Counted from the stretch's first letter, positions 8,216 to 16,447 are shown. The stretch: DNA of 64,000 nucleotides from Ancylobacter novellus (GCA_003241485.1 QFQD01000055.1:1-64000), one strand, 5' to 3'. A program made the numbers and translations. The notes: generated by a model not told the origin, from the sequence alone.

Positions 8216-8851
8216 ATGGCCGCCTTCATCGCCTTCTCCGGCCCCGACGGGTTCGGCGCGGGCAAGCTCTCCTTCATCGGCCGCGCCGAGGCGCAGACGG
8301 TGGACATGGCGAAGCTCATGGAACCCGGCCCGCTGCCCGATCAGGTGCTCGGCAAGGCGGACGCGCCGGTCACCATCGTCGAATATGCTTCCATGACCTG
8401 CAGCCACTGCGCGCATTTCCACGCGACGACCTATCCCGTGCTGAAGGAAAAATACATCGACACCGGCAAGGTGAAATTCATCCTGCGCGAATTCCCGCTC
8501 GACATCGTCGCCAAGGCCGCCTTCATGCTGGCGCGCTGCGGTGGCGAGGGGAAGTATTACCCCATGGTCGACGTCCTGTTCGACAACCAGAAGAGCTGGG
8601 CCTTCACCAACAACCCGGCGCAGGCGCTGCTGGCCATCGCCAAGCAGAGCGGCATGACCGAGCAGCAGTTCAACACCTGCCTGAGCGACGCCAAGCTGGC
8701 CGAGAACGTCAACGCCACGGCCGAGCGCGGCGCCAAGGATTTCGGCGTCGATTCCACGCCGACCTTCTTCATCAACGGCAAGAAGGTGCCGGGCGCAATG
8801 AGCCCGGAAGAACTCGACAAGGAGTTGGCGCCGCTGCTCGGCGCCAACTGA
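8216..8851 (+). CDS. DsbA-family thiol:disulfide oxidoreductase (possible nonsense codon in signal peptide)
   Basis: A 211-residue thioredoxin-fold protein with a CSHC active site (residues 62-65 within SMTCSHCAHFH) and the cis-proline loop VDSTPTFFING, giving disulfide oxidase or isomerase activity in the periplasm. The N-terminus read from ATG 8216 is hydrophobic but has no positively charged n-region. In the same frame, an ATG at 8186 gives MIARCL, then a TAG at 8204, then ALA and the Met at 8216. A full signal peptide would therefore exist if that TAG were a sense codon. AGG at 8205-8207 could act as a ribosome site for 8216. It follows dciA by 58 bp. Confidence 0.85.
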   Translation: MAAFIAFSGPDGFGAGKLSFIGRAEAQTVDMAKLMEPGPLPDQVLGKADAPVTIVEYASMTCSHCAHFHATTYPVLKEKYIDTGKVKFILREFPLDIVAKAAFMLARCGGEGKYYPMVDVLFDNQKSWAFTNNPAQALLAIAKQSGMTEQQFNTCLSDAKLAENVNATAERGAKDFGVDSTPTFFINGKKVPGAMSPEELDKELAPLLGAN

Positions 8852-8861
8852 CGCGACAGAC

Positions 8862-8891
8862 CGGCCGGCGCGTCGATCCATGCGCCGGCCG
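8862..8891. terminator. Strong hairpin between convergent dsbA and VOC genes
   Basis: A perfect 10-bp stem CGGCCGGCGC / GCGCCGGCCG with a 10-nt loop, placed between two convergent genes. It has no U-run on either side, so it may be a transcript-end stabiliser or a factor-dependent terminator rather than an intrinsic one. Confidence 0.5.
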
Positions 8892-8908
8892 CCTCTCCCG
8901 AGCCCACC

Positions 8909-9424
8909 TCACTCCGGCAGACTGAGCCGGCCGTCCGGCCCCAGCGGGAAGCCGGGATTGTGCGCGACCTCCCAGGCGTGCCCGTCTGGATCGGCGACAT
9001 AGCCGGAATAACCGCCCCAGAACGTTGCCTGCGCCGGGCGCAGCGCCCGACCGCCTGCGGCAACCGCGCGGATGAGCGTAGCGTCGACCTCGATCCGGCT
9101 CGCACGGTTACAGGCAAGGGCGAAGCCGCCGAACTGCCCGGCGCGGCCCGGAACGACCCCGGCATCGGCGGCAAGTTCGTGGCGTGGATAGAGCGAGAGC
9201 GCCACCCCGCCAGCCTCGAAGAACGCGGCGCCTTCCGCCTTGCGCACCCGCCGGGTGAGGCCGAGGGCCTCGTAGAACCGGATTGAGCGTTCGAGATCCG
9301 CAACGCCGAGCGTGATCAGCGACACATGCAGCGGCGGCACGGCCCGCGCCCCTGCGCGGGGCACCCGCCCGACGCTGCCGGTCAACGGCACCGTTCCATT
9401 GTCCGTGTCTTCTGCGGTGTTCAT
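8909..9424 (-). CDS. VOC-family (glyoxalase-like) protein
   Basis: A 171-residue protein with a 30-residue low-complexity N-terminal tail followed by a single vicinal-oxygen-chelate domain: LHVSLITLGVADLERSIRFY, a hydrophobic strand with GGVALSLYPR, and YSGYVADPDGHAWEVAHNPG at the end. The two beta-alpha-beta-beta-beta modules are visible. A metal-dependent lyase, dioxygenase or binding role cannot be separated from the sequence alone. It overlaps the upstream radical-SAM gene by 4 bp (ATGA), so the two are translationally coupled. Confidence 0.83.
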   Translation of the reverse strand: MNTAEDTDNGTVPLTGSVGRVPRAGARAVPPLHVSLITLGVADLERSIRFYEALGLTRRVRKAEGAAFFEAGGVALSLYPRHELAADAGVVPGRAGQFGGFALACNRASRIEVDATLIRAVAAGGRALRPAQATFWGGYSGYVADPDGHAWEVAHNPGFPLGPDGRLSLPE

Positions 9425-10674
9425 GCTCCCTCCCCGAACAGCGACAATTGCTCGCCCTTCGCCGGCGGACGCCGGAAGTGGCGCGTGGTGAGCCTGAGAT
9501 GCCGGCGGTTGAGGCCGAGCCGCTCGGTGGCGATCTCGAAGCGGCGCGCCATGGTCCAGGCATAAGGGCCCGTCCCGGTCATGCGCTGGCCGAACGTGGA
9601 ATCATATTCCTTGCCGCCGTGCATTTCCTTCAGCAGCGACAGCACATGCCGGTAGCGGTCCGGAAAATGCTCCAGCAACCACTCCTTGAACAGGTCGCGG
9701 ATCTCCAGCGGCACGCGCAGCATGACATAGCCGGCCTCCGAAGCCCCGGCAGCGGCAGCGGCATCGAGTATGCGCTCCAGCTCGGCGTCGGTGACGGCGG
9801 GGACGACCGGCGCCACCAGCACGGCGGTCGGCACGCCGGCCTCGCTCAGCTGCCGGATGGTGTCGATCCGGCGCTGCGGCGTGGCCGCGCGCGGCTCCAT
9901 GATGCGCGCCAGCTTGTGGTCGAGCGTGGTGACCGAGAGCGCCACCTTCACCAGCCCGCGCGACGCCATCGGTGCGAGGATGTCGAGATCACGCAGCACC
10001 AGCGCCGATTTGGTGACGATGCCAACCGGATGGCCGAAGTCGCTCAGCACTTCGAGGATGCGCCGGGTCAGCCGCCATTCGCGCTCGATCGGCTGGTACC
10101 CGTCGGTATTGATGCCGAGCGCGATGGTACGCGGCTCGTAACCGGCCTTCGCCAGTTCCTTGGCCAGAAGTTCCGGAGCATCCGGCTTGGCAAACAGCCG
10201 GGTTTCGAAATCGAGCCCGGCGGAGAGCCCCTGATAGGCATGGGTCGGCCGCGCGAAGCAGTAGACGCAGCCATGCTCGCAGCCACGATAGGGATTGATC
10301 GAGCGGTCGAAGCCGACATCGGGCGAATCGTTGCGGTTGATGATGGTGCGCGGCTTTTCCACCGTCACGCTGGTGCGAAAGGGCGGCAGGTCGTCGAGCC
10401 GCTGCCAGCCATCGTCGAATGCCTCGCGTGCATGCGGCTCGAAGCGGCCCGCCGCATTGGACAGCGCGCCACGCCCACGCCGTCGCCCGCCCTCGATGAC
10501 GGAGGCGGGCATCGCCGCGTCGGGCACCGCGTCGATATCCGACAGGGCGGAAAGGTCGCGCGCGGCAGCGCGGCGTTCCACCATCTTCTCGGCGCGCCTT
10601 TCCTCGGCCAGCCGGCCGAGATGCTTCGGCGGGACCTTCGGAGCGGCGAGGCTTTCGCTTGGGCGACGTTGCAT
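9421..10674 (-). CDS. Radical SAM protein, PA0069/SplB-like family
   Basis: A 417-residue protein. The radical-SAM cluster motif CX3CX2C appears as CEHGCVYC within INPYRGCEHGCVYCFARPTH, and GINTDGYQPIERE and VTKSALVLRDLDIL are characteristic of the PA0069 family, which resembles spore photoproduct lyase. The protein would bind a 4Fe-4S cluster and AdoMet; its substrate is not known. The C-terminus has the conserved FGQRMTGTGPYA stretch. It is the first gene of a two-gene operon with the overlapping VOC gene. Confidence 0.88.
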   Translation of the reverse strand: MQRRPSESLAAPKVPPKHLGRLAEERRAEKMVERRAAARDLSALSDIDAVPDAAMPASVIEGGRRRGRGALSNAAGRFEPHAREAFDDGWQRLDDLPPFRTSVTVEKPRTIINRNDSPDVGFDRSINPYRGCEHGCVYCFARPTHAYQGLSAGLDFETRLFAKPDAPELLAKELAKAGYEPRTIALGINTDGYQPIEREWRLTRRILEVLSDFGHPVGIVTKSALVLRDLDILAPMASRGLVKVALSVTTLDHKLARIMEPRAATPQRRIDTIRQLSEAGVPTAVLVAPVVPAVTDAELERILDAAAAAGASEAGYVMLRVPLEIRDLFKEWLLEHFPDRYRHVLSLLKEMHGGKEYDSTFGQRMTGTGPYAWTMARRFEIATERLGLNRRHLRLTTRHFRRPPAKGEQLSLFGEGA

Positions 10675-10835
10675 GCGGAATTCTTAGCGCTGGCACGAGA
10701 ACATATCAAGAACATATGTCGGATTTCGCCACATGGCGCTATACGCTCGTTGTCCCGTGCGTTAGGCAAAAAGGCACTCGCCACGGGCCGTTCCGCCCCC
10801 ATTCCACCCCCACTTGTCGAAAGGCAGCTGAGCGC

Positions 10836-11420
10836 TTGATCTCGGTCGTCATCCCCACGGGCCAGACGCACGCCCTGCTGATCCCGACCCTTGCCGCGCT
10901 GGTTCCCGGCGCGGCCACGGGCATCGTGCGCGAAGTACTGCTGGTCGACGGCGGCACCTCGTCCGATGTCGCCGAGATCGCCGATGCCGCCGGCTGCGAA
11001 TATCTGCATGGCCCGGAAGATGCCGGCGCGCGGCTTCAGCTCGCGGCGCAGGCGGCGCGCTCGCCATGGCTGATGTTCCTCGCCCCCGGCGGCCTCCTTC
11101 AGGAGGGCTGGACGCGCGAGGTGCGCGGTTTTGTCGAGCAGATCGAGCGCATGGGTGCCACGGAGCGCCGCGCTGCCACCTTCCGGCTGGCGCTGGATGG
11201 TTTCGGCGTCGCCCCGCGCCTCAGGGAAGCGGCCGCCGTGGCGCGCCACGCCCTCACCGGCCGCCCGCGCCCCGAGCAGGGCCTGCTGATCCATCGGCGC
11301 TTTTATGAGACGCTTGGCGGCTATGAGGCCGGCCCTCGGGCAGCACGCCGGCTCATCGCCAAAGTCGGCCGCTCGCGCCTCGTGCTGCTCCGCTCGCAGA
11401 TGCTGCTGCCGGAAAGCTGA
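10836..11420 (+). CDS. Small glycosyltransferase-2-like protein
   Basis: A 194-residue protein with the beginning of a GT-A fold: LISVVIPTGQTHALLIPTLAAL, then EVLLVDGGTSSDVAEIADAAGC and LAAQAARSPWLMFLAPGGLL. This resembles the short glycosyltransferases in which a DGGSxD motif stands for the first metal or nucleotide-sugar site; here it is DGGTSSD. A TTG at 10836 is the best start because the GT fold begins right after it; the frame is open to 10659 but that part looks non-coding. No clear second aspartate motif is seen, so activity is uncertain. It is convergent with moaB. Confidence 0.65.
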   Translation: MISVVIPTGQTHALLIPTLAALVPGAATGIVREVLLVDGGTSSDVAEIADAAGCEYLHGPEDAGARLQLAAQAARSPWLMFLAPGGLLQEGWTREVRGFVEQIERMGATERRAATFRLALDGFGVAPRLREAAAVARHALTGRPRPEQGLLIHRRFYETLGGYEAGPRAARRLIAKVGRSRLVLLRSQMLLPES

Positions 11421-11426
11421 GGCCTC

Positions 11427-11987
11427 TCACACCGGCGTGCGCAGCTTGCCCCGTTTCAGGTGTTCGTCGAGGCGGGGCAGGATTTCCACGAAATTGCAGG
11501 GTTTGTGATTGATGTCGAGCTGCTGGGCGAGGATGCCGTCCCAGCCGTCGCGGCAGGCGCCGGGCGAACCCGGCAGGCAGAAGATATAGGTGGAATTGGC
11601 CACACCCGCCGTTGCCCGGCTCTGCAGCGTCGAAGTGCCGATCTTCTGGAAGGAGATCAGGTGGAAGATGGTCGAGAAGCCTTCCATGCGCTTTTCGAAC
11701 AGTGGCTCCACCGCTTCCGGCGTCACGTCGCGGCCGGTGAAGCCGGTGCCGCCGGTGGTGATGACCACGTCGACCGCTGGATCCGCGATCCAGCTGGAGA
11801 CCTGCGCGCGGATCGCCTCGACATCGTCCGCCACGATGGCGCGCGCGGCAAGGCGATGGCCGGCACCTTCCAGCCGCTCCACCAGCGTGTTGCCGGAGCG
11901 GTCGTCGACGACGGTGCGGGTATCGGAAATCGTCAGCACGGCGATGGACAAGGCGACGAAAGGCTTCGCGGCAGGGTCGGCACTCAT
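11427..11987 (-). CDS. moaB: Molybdenum cofactor biosynthesis protein MoaB
   Basis: A 186-residue protein of the MoaB/MogA fold, which adenylylates molybdopterin before molybdenum insertion. Visible are the N-terminal strand IAVLTISDTRT, the substrate loop DVVITTGGTGFTGRDVTPEA and the Ser/Thr-rich loop with FCLPGSPGACRDGWDGIL near the C-terminus. Length and motifs match MoaB rather than the longer MoeA. It lies 24 bp downstream of the zinc-peptidase gene on the same strand, so the two may share a transcript. Confidence 0.92.
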   Translation of the reverse strand: MSADPAAKPFVALSIAVLTISDTRTVVDDRSGNTLVERLEGAGHRLAARAIVADDVEAIRAQVSSWIADPAVDVVITTGGTGFTGRDVTPEAVEPLFEKRMEGFSTIFHLISFQKIGTSTLQSRATAGVANSTYIFCLPGSPGACRDGWDGILAQQLDINHKPCNFVEILPRLDEHLKRGKLRTPV

Positions 11988-12011
11988 GGATCGGCCTCGC
12001 GGGGGGCGCAG

Positions 12012-12908
12012 TCAGATGCTGCCCTGGAAGGTGTTGCACTGCTTCATATTGCCCGACTGCAGGCCGGTCTTGAACCATTTCGCGCGCTGGGCCGAGGTGC
12101 CGTGGGTGAAGCTGTCGGGCACGGCAAAGCCCTGCGCCTGCTTCTGCAGCCGGTCGTCGCCAATGGCGGAGGCCGCGTTCAGCGCCTCCTCGATGTCGCC
12201 GTCCTCGAGAATCCGCCACTGCGCATTGGCGTGATAGGCCCACACGCCGGCAAGACAGTCCGCCATCAGCTCGACGCGCACGGACAGCGCATTGGCCTCG
12301 CTGCGCGAGACCTGCCGCTGGCGGGCCTGCACCTGCGACAGGATGCCGATCTGGTTCTCAACGTGGTGGCCGACCTCGTGGGCGATGACATAGGCCGCGG
12401 CGAAATCGCCCGGCGCCTTGAAGCGCTGCTTCATCTCCTGGAAGAAGGATACGTCGAGATAGACCTTCTCGTCATTCGGGCAATAGAACGGCCCCATGGA
12501 AGACTGGGCGGCGCCGCAGCCCGAGCGGGTGGCGCCGGAGAACAGCACCAGGCCGGGCTCCTGATAGGACTTGCCCTGCGCCTTGAAGATGGGCGTCCAC
12601 ACATCCTCGGTCTGGGCGAGCACGGCGCTGGCGAACTGGCCGAGCTGGTCCTGCGGCTGCTTCTGCGCGGGGCTGCGGGAAGGCCCGGGCTGCGATTGCT
12701 GCGGACTGGAGCCGTCGCCCATCAGGATTTCGGCGCCGCCAATCAGCACGGCGGGATTGATGCCGGTGGCCCAGGCGATGAGGCCGACGATGATCAGCCC
12801 GCCAATGCCCAGCCCGCCGCGTCCGCCCGGCAGGCGCCCGCCGCCGAAGCCGCCGCCACCGCGTCGATCCTCGACATTGTCGCTGCGCCGGAAGTCTTCC
12901 CACTTCAT
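12012..12908 (-). CDS. YpfJ-like neutral zinc metallopeptidase
   Basis: A 298-residue protein starting MKWEDFRRSDNVEDRRG, followed by a Gly-rich stretch, one transmembrane segment (about residues 36-58) and a long periplasmic part containing the zinc-binding motif HEVGHHVEN with the surrounding DFAAAYVIAHEVGHHV. The pattern matches the YpfJ family of putative membrane-anchored metallopeptidases. The family's substrate is unknown. The gene is on the same strand as moaB, while a divergent-looking gap of 119 bp separates it from the esterase gene. Confidence 0.9.
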   Translation of the reverse strand: MKWEDFRRSDNVEDRRGGGGFGGGRLPGGRGGLGIGGLIIVGLIAWATGINPAVLIGGAEILMGDGSSPQQSQPGPSRSPAQKQPQDQLGQFASAVLAQTEDVWTPIFKAQGKSYQEPGLVLFSGATRSGCGAAQSSMGPFYCPNDEKVYLDVSFFQEMKQRFKAPGDFAAAYVIAHEVGHHVENQIGILSQVQARQRQVSRSEANALSVRVELMADCLAGVWAYHANAQWRILEDGDIEEALNAASAIGDDRLQKQAQGFAVPDSFTHGTSAQRAKWFKTGLQSGNMKQCNTFQGSI

Positions 12909-13027
12909 GTGCCGTCTCCCGTCACTGCCACCACGGTGCGATAGTGATGCACGCGCACCGTGGCAGCAATGCGCAGGAGGCCGGCTGGTTCCAGGCTACT
13001 GGTTCCGGGAGGGCGGGTTTCGCGCGA

Positions 13028-13663
13028 TCAGGCGGCCGCGCGGGCGGGACCGGCCAGCCAGTCGCGCGTGAGATTGACGTCCGCCTGCGACAGGCCGTGC
13101 CCCACGGGGAGCGTGCGATGATCGAGGCTGGCGCCAGCGGCCCGCAGCTGCGCGCCGAGACGGGCGGCGTTTTCCTCGGGCACGATCGGGTCCATCGCGC
13201 CGGAGAGCAGCAATACGCCCTTGCCACCGAGGTTGGCCGCGGGCGGATCGGCCAGCGGCACCATGGCCCGAAGGAGCGCCGCCCCGGCCAGCACGTCGGG
13301 CTGCGTCAGCAGCACGGCGGCGGCGATGTTGGCACCGTTGGAAAAGCCGACCGCAACCGGCGCAGCGAGCCCATAGGCGGCACGGGCCTCCGCGATGAAG
13401 CCGGCGAGTTCGGCGGCGCGGACGCGCACGTCGTCCTCGTCGAACACGCCTTCGCGCAGGCGGCGGAAGAAGCGCGGCATGCCGCCCTCCAGCACCTTTC
13501 CACGCGGGGAAATCAGCGCGGAGCCAGGCGAGAGCAGGCGGCCGAGCCCGATCAGGTCGTTCTCGTCGCCGCCGGTGCCGTGCAGCAGCAGGAGCGGGGG
13601 AGCGGCGGCGTCCGTGCCGGGCTCATAACGATGCACGAAGGAAAGCGCGGCGGTGTCGCTCAT
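13028..13663 (-). CDS. Alpha/beta-hydrolase (phospholipase/carboxylesterase family, MhqD-like)
   Basis: A 211-residue alpha/beta hydrolase: LLLLHGTGGDENDLIGLG gives the oxyanion hole, GFSNGAN the nucleophile elbow (Ser at about residue 116), GAMDPIVP the acid, and LPVGHGLS the catalytic His. Size and motifs fit the dienelactone-hydrolase-like carboxylesterases that include Bacillus MhqD. Upstream on the same strand is a ring-cleaving dioxygenase like Bacillus MhqO, so a joint role in quinone or hydroquinone detoxification is likely. A GC hairpin lies between the two genes. Confidence 0.85.
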   Translation of the reverse strand: MSDTAALSFVHRYEPGTDAAAPPLLLLHGTGGDENDLIGLGRLLSPGSALISPRGKVLEGGMPRFFRRLREGVFDEDDVRVRAAELAGFIAEARAAYGLAAPVAVGFSNGANIAAAVLLTQPDVLAGAALLRAMVPLADPPAANLGGKGVLLLSGAMDPIVPEENAARLGAQLRAAGASLDHRTLPVGHGLSQADVNLTRDWLAGPARAAA

Positions 13664-13692
13664 GGCAGCCTCCTCGTTCGGATGGATGGAGC

Positions 13693-13714
13693 GGCGCCGC
13701 CCGCAGGCGGCGCC
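13693..13714 (-). terminator. Hairpin between dioxygenase and carboxylesterase genes
   Basis: A perfect 9-bp stem GGCGCCGCC / GGCGGCGCC with loop CGCA lies just after the dioxygenase stop and 30 bp before the carboxylesterase start. There is no U-run, so it may lower read-through or protect the upstream message instead of ending transcription. Confidence 0.45.
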
Positions 13715-13733
13715 GTCATGTCAGGAAACAGTG

Positions 13734-14666
13734 TCAGGCGATCTCGGGCAGAACCGCCTCGATCTGGCTGCGGCGGCCTTCGAGGAAGTCCGGCAGCTTG
13801 AGCGCCTCGCCCAGATGAGCCGGAGCCTCGTCCGCGGCGAAGCCGGGAACGTCGGTGGCGATCTCGAACAGGACGTGACCGGGCTCACGGAAATAGACCG
13901 ACCGGAAGTAGTTGCGGTCCTTCTGCTCCGTGGTGCGGATGCCGTGGTTCTCCACCAGCTTGCGCACCATCTCCTCCTGCGCCGCGTCGTCGGCCGCGCG
14001 GAAAGCGATGTGATGCACCGAGCCGCCGCCCATGCGGGCCGGCAGGAAGCCGCCGGCCGCATGGATGTCGACAATGCTGCCGATCTCCGTGCCCTCGGCC
14101 TTGAAGCGCACCAGCGAGCCCTCGCGACCGATCTCGGTAAAGCCGAAGATGTCGGTGAGGATGGCTCCAGTGGGCGCTGCCTCGGCAAGCAGCAGGTTCA
14201 CGCTGTGGAAGCCGCGGATCGCATGCTCGGCGGGAACATCCGTGCCGATCCACGCCGGGGCGTTCTCAATGCCGGGCACGCCGACCAGCGCGAGGCGCAT
14301 GCCGTGCGGGTCCTTGAAGGAGAGCACGCTCTCGCCGAAGCGTTTCACCGGGGCGCTGTGCGCCACGCCCTTCTCGACGAAACGCTGCGTCCAGTAGCCG
14401 ATGGAGCCGGCCGGCACGCGGAACGCGGTCTCCTGCGTCTCGCCGACGCCGAGCCGGCCGGGCGCCACATGGTCCCACGGGAAGAAGGTGAGAATGGTGC
14501 CCGGCGAACCCGCTTCGTCGCCATAATAGAAATGGTAGGTGCCGGGATCGTCGAAATTGACGGTCTTCTTCACCAGGCGCAGGCCCAGCGTGTGGGTGTA
14601 GAACTCGACGTTGCGCCGCGCATTGCCGGCGATGGCCGTGACGTGATGGATGCCGTTGCGGTTCAT
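13734..14666 (-). CDS. Ring-cleaving dioxygenase, VOC superfamily (MhqO/YkcA-like)
   Basis: A 310-residue protein with two VOC modules: NGIHHVTAIAGNARRNVEFY to LVKKTVNFDDPGTYHFYYGD, and IRGFHSVNLLLAE to GSVHHIAFRAADD. The His residues of GIHHVTA and VHHIAF and a late Glu (PGHVLFEIATDVPGF) form the usual metal site. The start at 14666 has GAGGG before it; an open frame continues 38 codons upstream into the operator region and is not used. Members cleave aromatic rings or act on quinone adducts. It is divergent from a LysR gene and probably controlled by it. Confidence 0.9.
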   Translation of the reverse strand: MNRNGIHHVTAIAGNARRNVEFYTHTLGLRLVKKTVNFDDPGTYHFYYGDEAGSPGTILTFFPWDHVAPGRLGVGETQETAFRVPAGSIGYWTQRFVEKGVAHSAPVKRFGESVLSFKDPHGMRLALVGVPGIENAPAWIGTDVPAEHAIRGFHSVNLLLAEAAPTGAILTDIFGFTEIGREGSLVRFKAEGTEIGSIVDIHAAGGFLPARMGGGSVHHIAFRAADDAAQEEMVRKLVENHGIRTTEQKDRNYFRSVYFREPGHVLFEIATDVPGFAADEAPAHLGEALKLPDFLEGRRSQIEAVLPEIA

Positions 14667-14756
14667 GATCTTGCCCTCGGATCGAGCGCGTCTGGCGCTC
14701 GTCATGTTCGGTGAGCGCGACCTGCGCTCGTCTTGGTGAGGAAGATAACCCGGCAA

Positions 14757-14796
14757 TGACGCAATGCCAGACCTCATCAATTGCGTTGACGCAATG
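14757..14796. promoter_or_regulatory. Candidate LysR operator: palindrome plus direct repeat
   Basis: Between the dioxygenase and lysR genes, the palindrome ATTGCGT-TG-ACGCAAT occupies 14780-14795. A second copy of its half-site, within the exact direct repeat TGACGCAATG, occurs at 14757-14766 and 14787-14796, 30 bp apart or about three helical turns. This fits a LysR recognition site plus an activation half-site. Confidence 0.6.
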
Positions 14797-14886
14797 TCAC
14801 TCCTGCTGTTACGATGACTGGCATCGCGATTCCGGCATTTCGCGAGCCATCACAACACCTTGCCTCTTGGCAGGAGGAGACCCCTA

Positions 14887-15849
14887 ATGGCCGAGCCCTT
14901 CAAGAACCTCGCCTGGGACGACTTCCGGCTGATCAAGGCGGTGGCGGATGCCCGCGGCTTGCCGGCAGCGGCGGCGATGATCGGGGTGAATCACTCCACC
15001 GTGTTCCGCCGTCTGAAGCAGATCGAGGAAGCGCTCGGCGCTGTGCTGTTCGAGCGCCACCGCACCGGCTATGCGCTGACCCCGGCCGGGGAGGAGATGG
15101 TAGCTCTCGCCAACCGGCTGGACGAGGAAATCACCGCCGTCGGGCGCAAGCTCGCCGGCCGCGAGCCCGCCCCCTCCGGCGAACTGCGCGTGACCACGCC
15201 GGATTCGCTGCTCATCGAACTATTGATGCCGATGCTCGCCGCCTTCCGCGAGCGCTACCCGGAAGTGCGCCTCGACATCGTGCTGAGCAATCAGGCGCTC
15301 AACCTCTCAAAGCGCGACGCCGACGTCGCGGTGCGCGCCACCGACCATCCGCCGGAAAATCTCGTCGGCCGGCGCATCGCGCGCATCGCCTGGGCGCTCT
15401 ATGGCCGCGCGCAGGACTTCCCCGAGCCCGGCAACGTGACGCAGGAACAGCTGGACGCGCGCAACTGGGTGTCGCTCGGCGACACGCTGGGCGCGCTCAA
15501 GGCGGTGAAATTCGTACAGGAGAACGTCGCCCCCGACCGCGTCGCCTACAAGATCAACAGTGTGCTGGGTCTTGCAGAAGCCGTGGAGGCGGGCATCGGC
15601 ATCGGCCACATTCCCTGCCTCATCGGCGATTCACGCCCCTCACTGGTGCGGCTCGCCCCGCCCGACGACGATTACGCCGCCGATCTGTGGCTGCTCACTC
15701 ACCCGGATCTCAGGCACTCGCCACGCGTACGCGCCTTCCTCGATTTCCTTGCGGTGGAAATCGCCCGCCATCGCCGCTTCATCGAGGGCGACGCCGGCCA
15801 CCAGCCGGACGTCCCGCAGCCGGAGGCCGAAACCGACCTCAGGGCTTGA
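14887..15849 (+). CDS. LysR-family transcriptional regulator
   Basis: A 320-residue regulator: winged helix-turn-helix at residues 10-70 (FRLIKAVADARGLPAAAAMI, STVFRRLKQIEEALGAVLFE, then RHRTGYALTPAGEEM) and a LysR substrate-binding domain starting at GELRVTTPDSLLIELL. The start at 14887 has AGGAGG about 9 nt upstream, better than the ATG at 14860. It is divergent from the ring-cleaving dioxygenase and so the likely regulator of the dioxygenase/esterase unit. Its 3' end overlaps the convergent ohrR-like gene by 11 bp. Confidence 0.92.
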   Translation: MAEPFKNLAWDDFRLIKAVADARGLPAAAAMIGVNHSTVFRRLKQIEEALGAVLFERHRTGYALTPAGEEMVALANRLDEEITAVGRKLAGREPAPSGELRVTTPDSLLIELLMPMLAAFRERYPEVRLDIVLSNQALNLSKRDADVAVRATDHPPENLVGRRIARIAWALYGRAQDFPEPGNVTQEQLDARNWVSLGDTLGALKAVKFVQENVAPDRVAYKINSVLGLAEAVEAGIGIGHIPCLIGDSRPSLVRLAPPDDDYAADLWLLTHPDLRHSPRVRAFLDFLAVEIARHRRFIEGDAGHQPDVPQPEAETDLRA

Positions 15850-16285
15850 CGCGCGCCATCAGCGTGTTGCGCACGCGCGTGAGTTCATCGGTCAGCGCCG
15901 AGATCGCCTCGCCGTCGCGCTCGATGCAGGCGCCGATCTTGCCGGGAATGTCCTCGGCCTGCTGGCGCAGACCCCGCCCCTTCTCGGTGAGGTGAATGCG
16001 CACCTGGCGCTCATCGCTCACATCGCGCACGCGCCGCACCAGCCCCGCGCTCTCCAGCCGCTTGAGCAGCGGGGTGAGCGTGTTTGTCTCCAGCATCAGC
16101 CGCTCGCCGATCTGGCCGACCGTCACGCCATCCGCGTCCCACAGCGTGACCATGGCGAGGTATTGCGGGTAGGTCAGGCTCAATCGGTCCAGGATCGGCT
16201 TGTAGACGCGGTTGAAGGCGTGATTGGCCGAATAGACGGCGAAGCAGAGAAAGTCGTCGAGCTTCAGTGTTTCGTCGTGGGACAT
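15839..16285 (-). CDS. MarR-family regulator, OhrR-like
   Basis: A 148-residue MarR protein beginning with LDDFLCFAVYSANHAFNRVY, then LDRLSLTYPQYLAMVTLW, NTLTPLLKRLESAGLVRR and the wing VSDERQVRIHLTEKG. The Cys in FLCFAVYS matches the reactive Cys of OhrR, which senses organic hydroperoxides, and the Tyr residues in YSANHAF and LTYPQY match its partners. No ohr peroxidase gene is adjacent in this window; the neighbours are the quinone-detoxification unit and a SorC regulator. It may instead regulate those or genes elsewhere. Confidence 0.85.
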   Translation of the reverse strand: MSHDETLKLDDFLCFAVYSANHAFNRVYKPILDRLSLTYPQYLAMVTLWDADGVTVGQIGERLMLETNTLTPLLKRLESAGLVRRVRDVSDERQVRIHLTEKGRGLRQQAEDIPGKIGACIERDGEAISALTDELTRVRNTLMARVKP

Positions 16286-16447
16286 GGGGACCGCGGTTGG
16301 CTGTTCCGTGCAGCGTGACTCGCGCGTGACGCGTTCACAAGCGGGATTTTGCGTAAGAGGAACGTCGCGCGGTGGCAGATGACGATTTGATGAAGCCGCC
16401 GCCGTCCTCTATAGCATCGGCAAAACATCCATCAGGGAATCGTGCTC

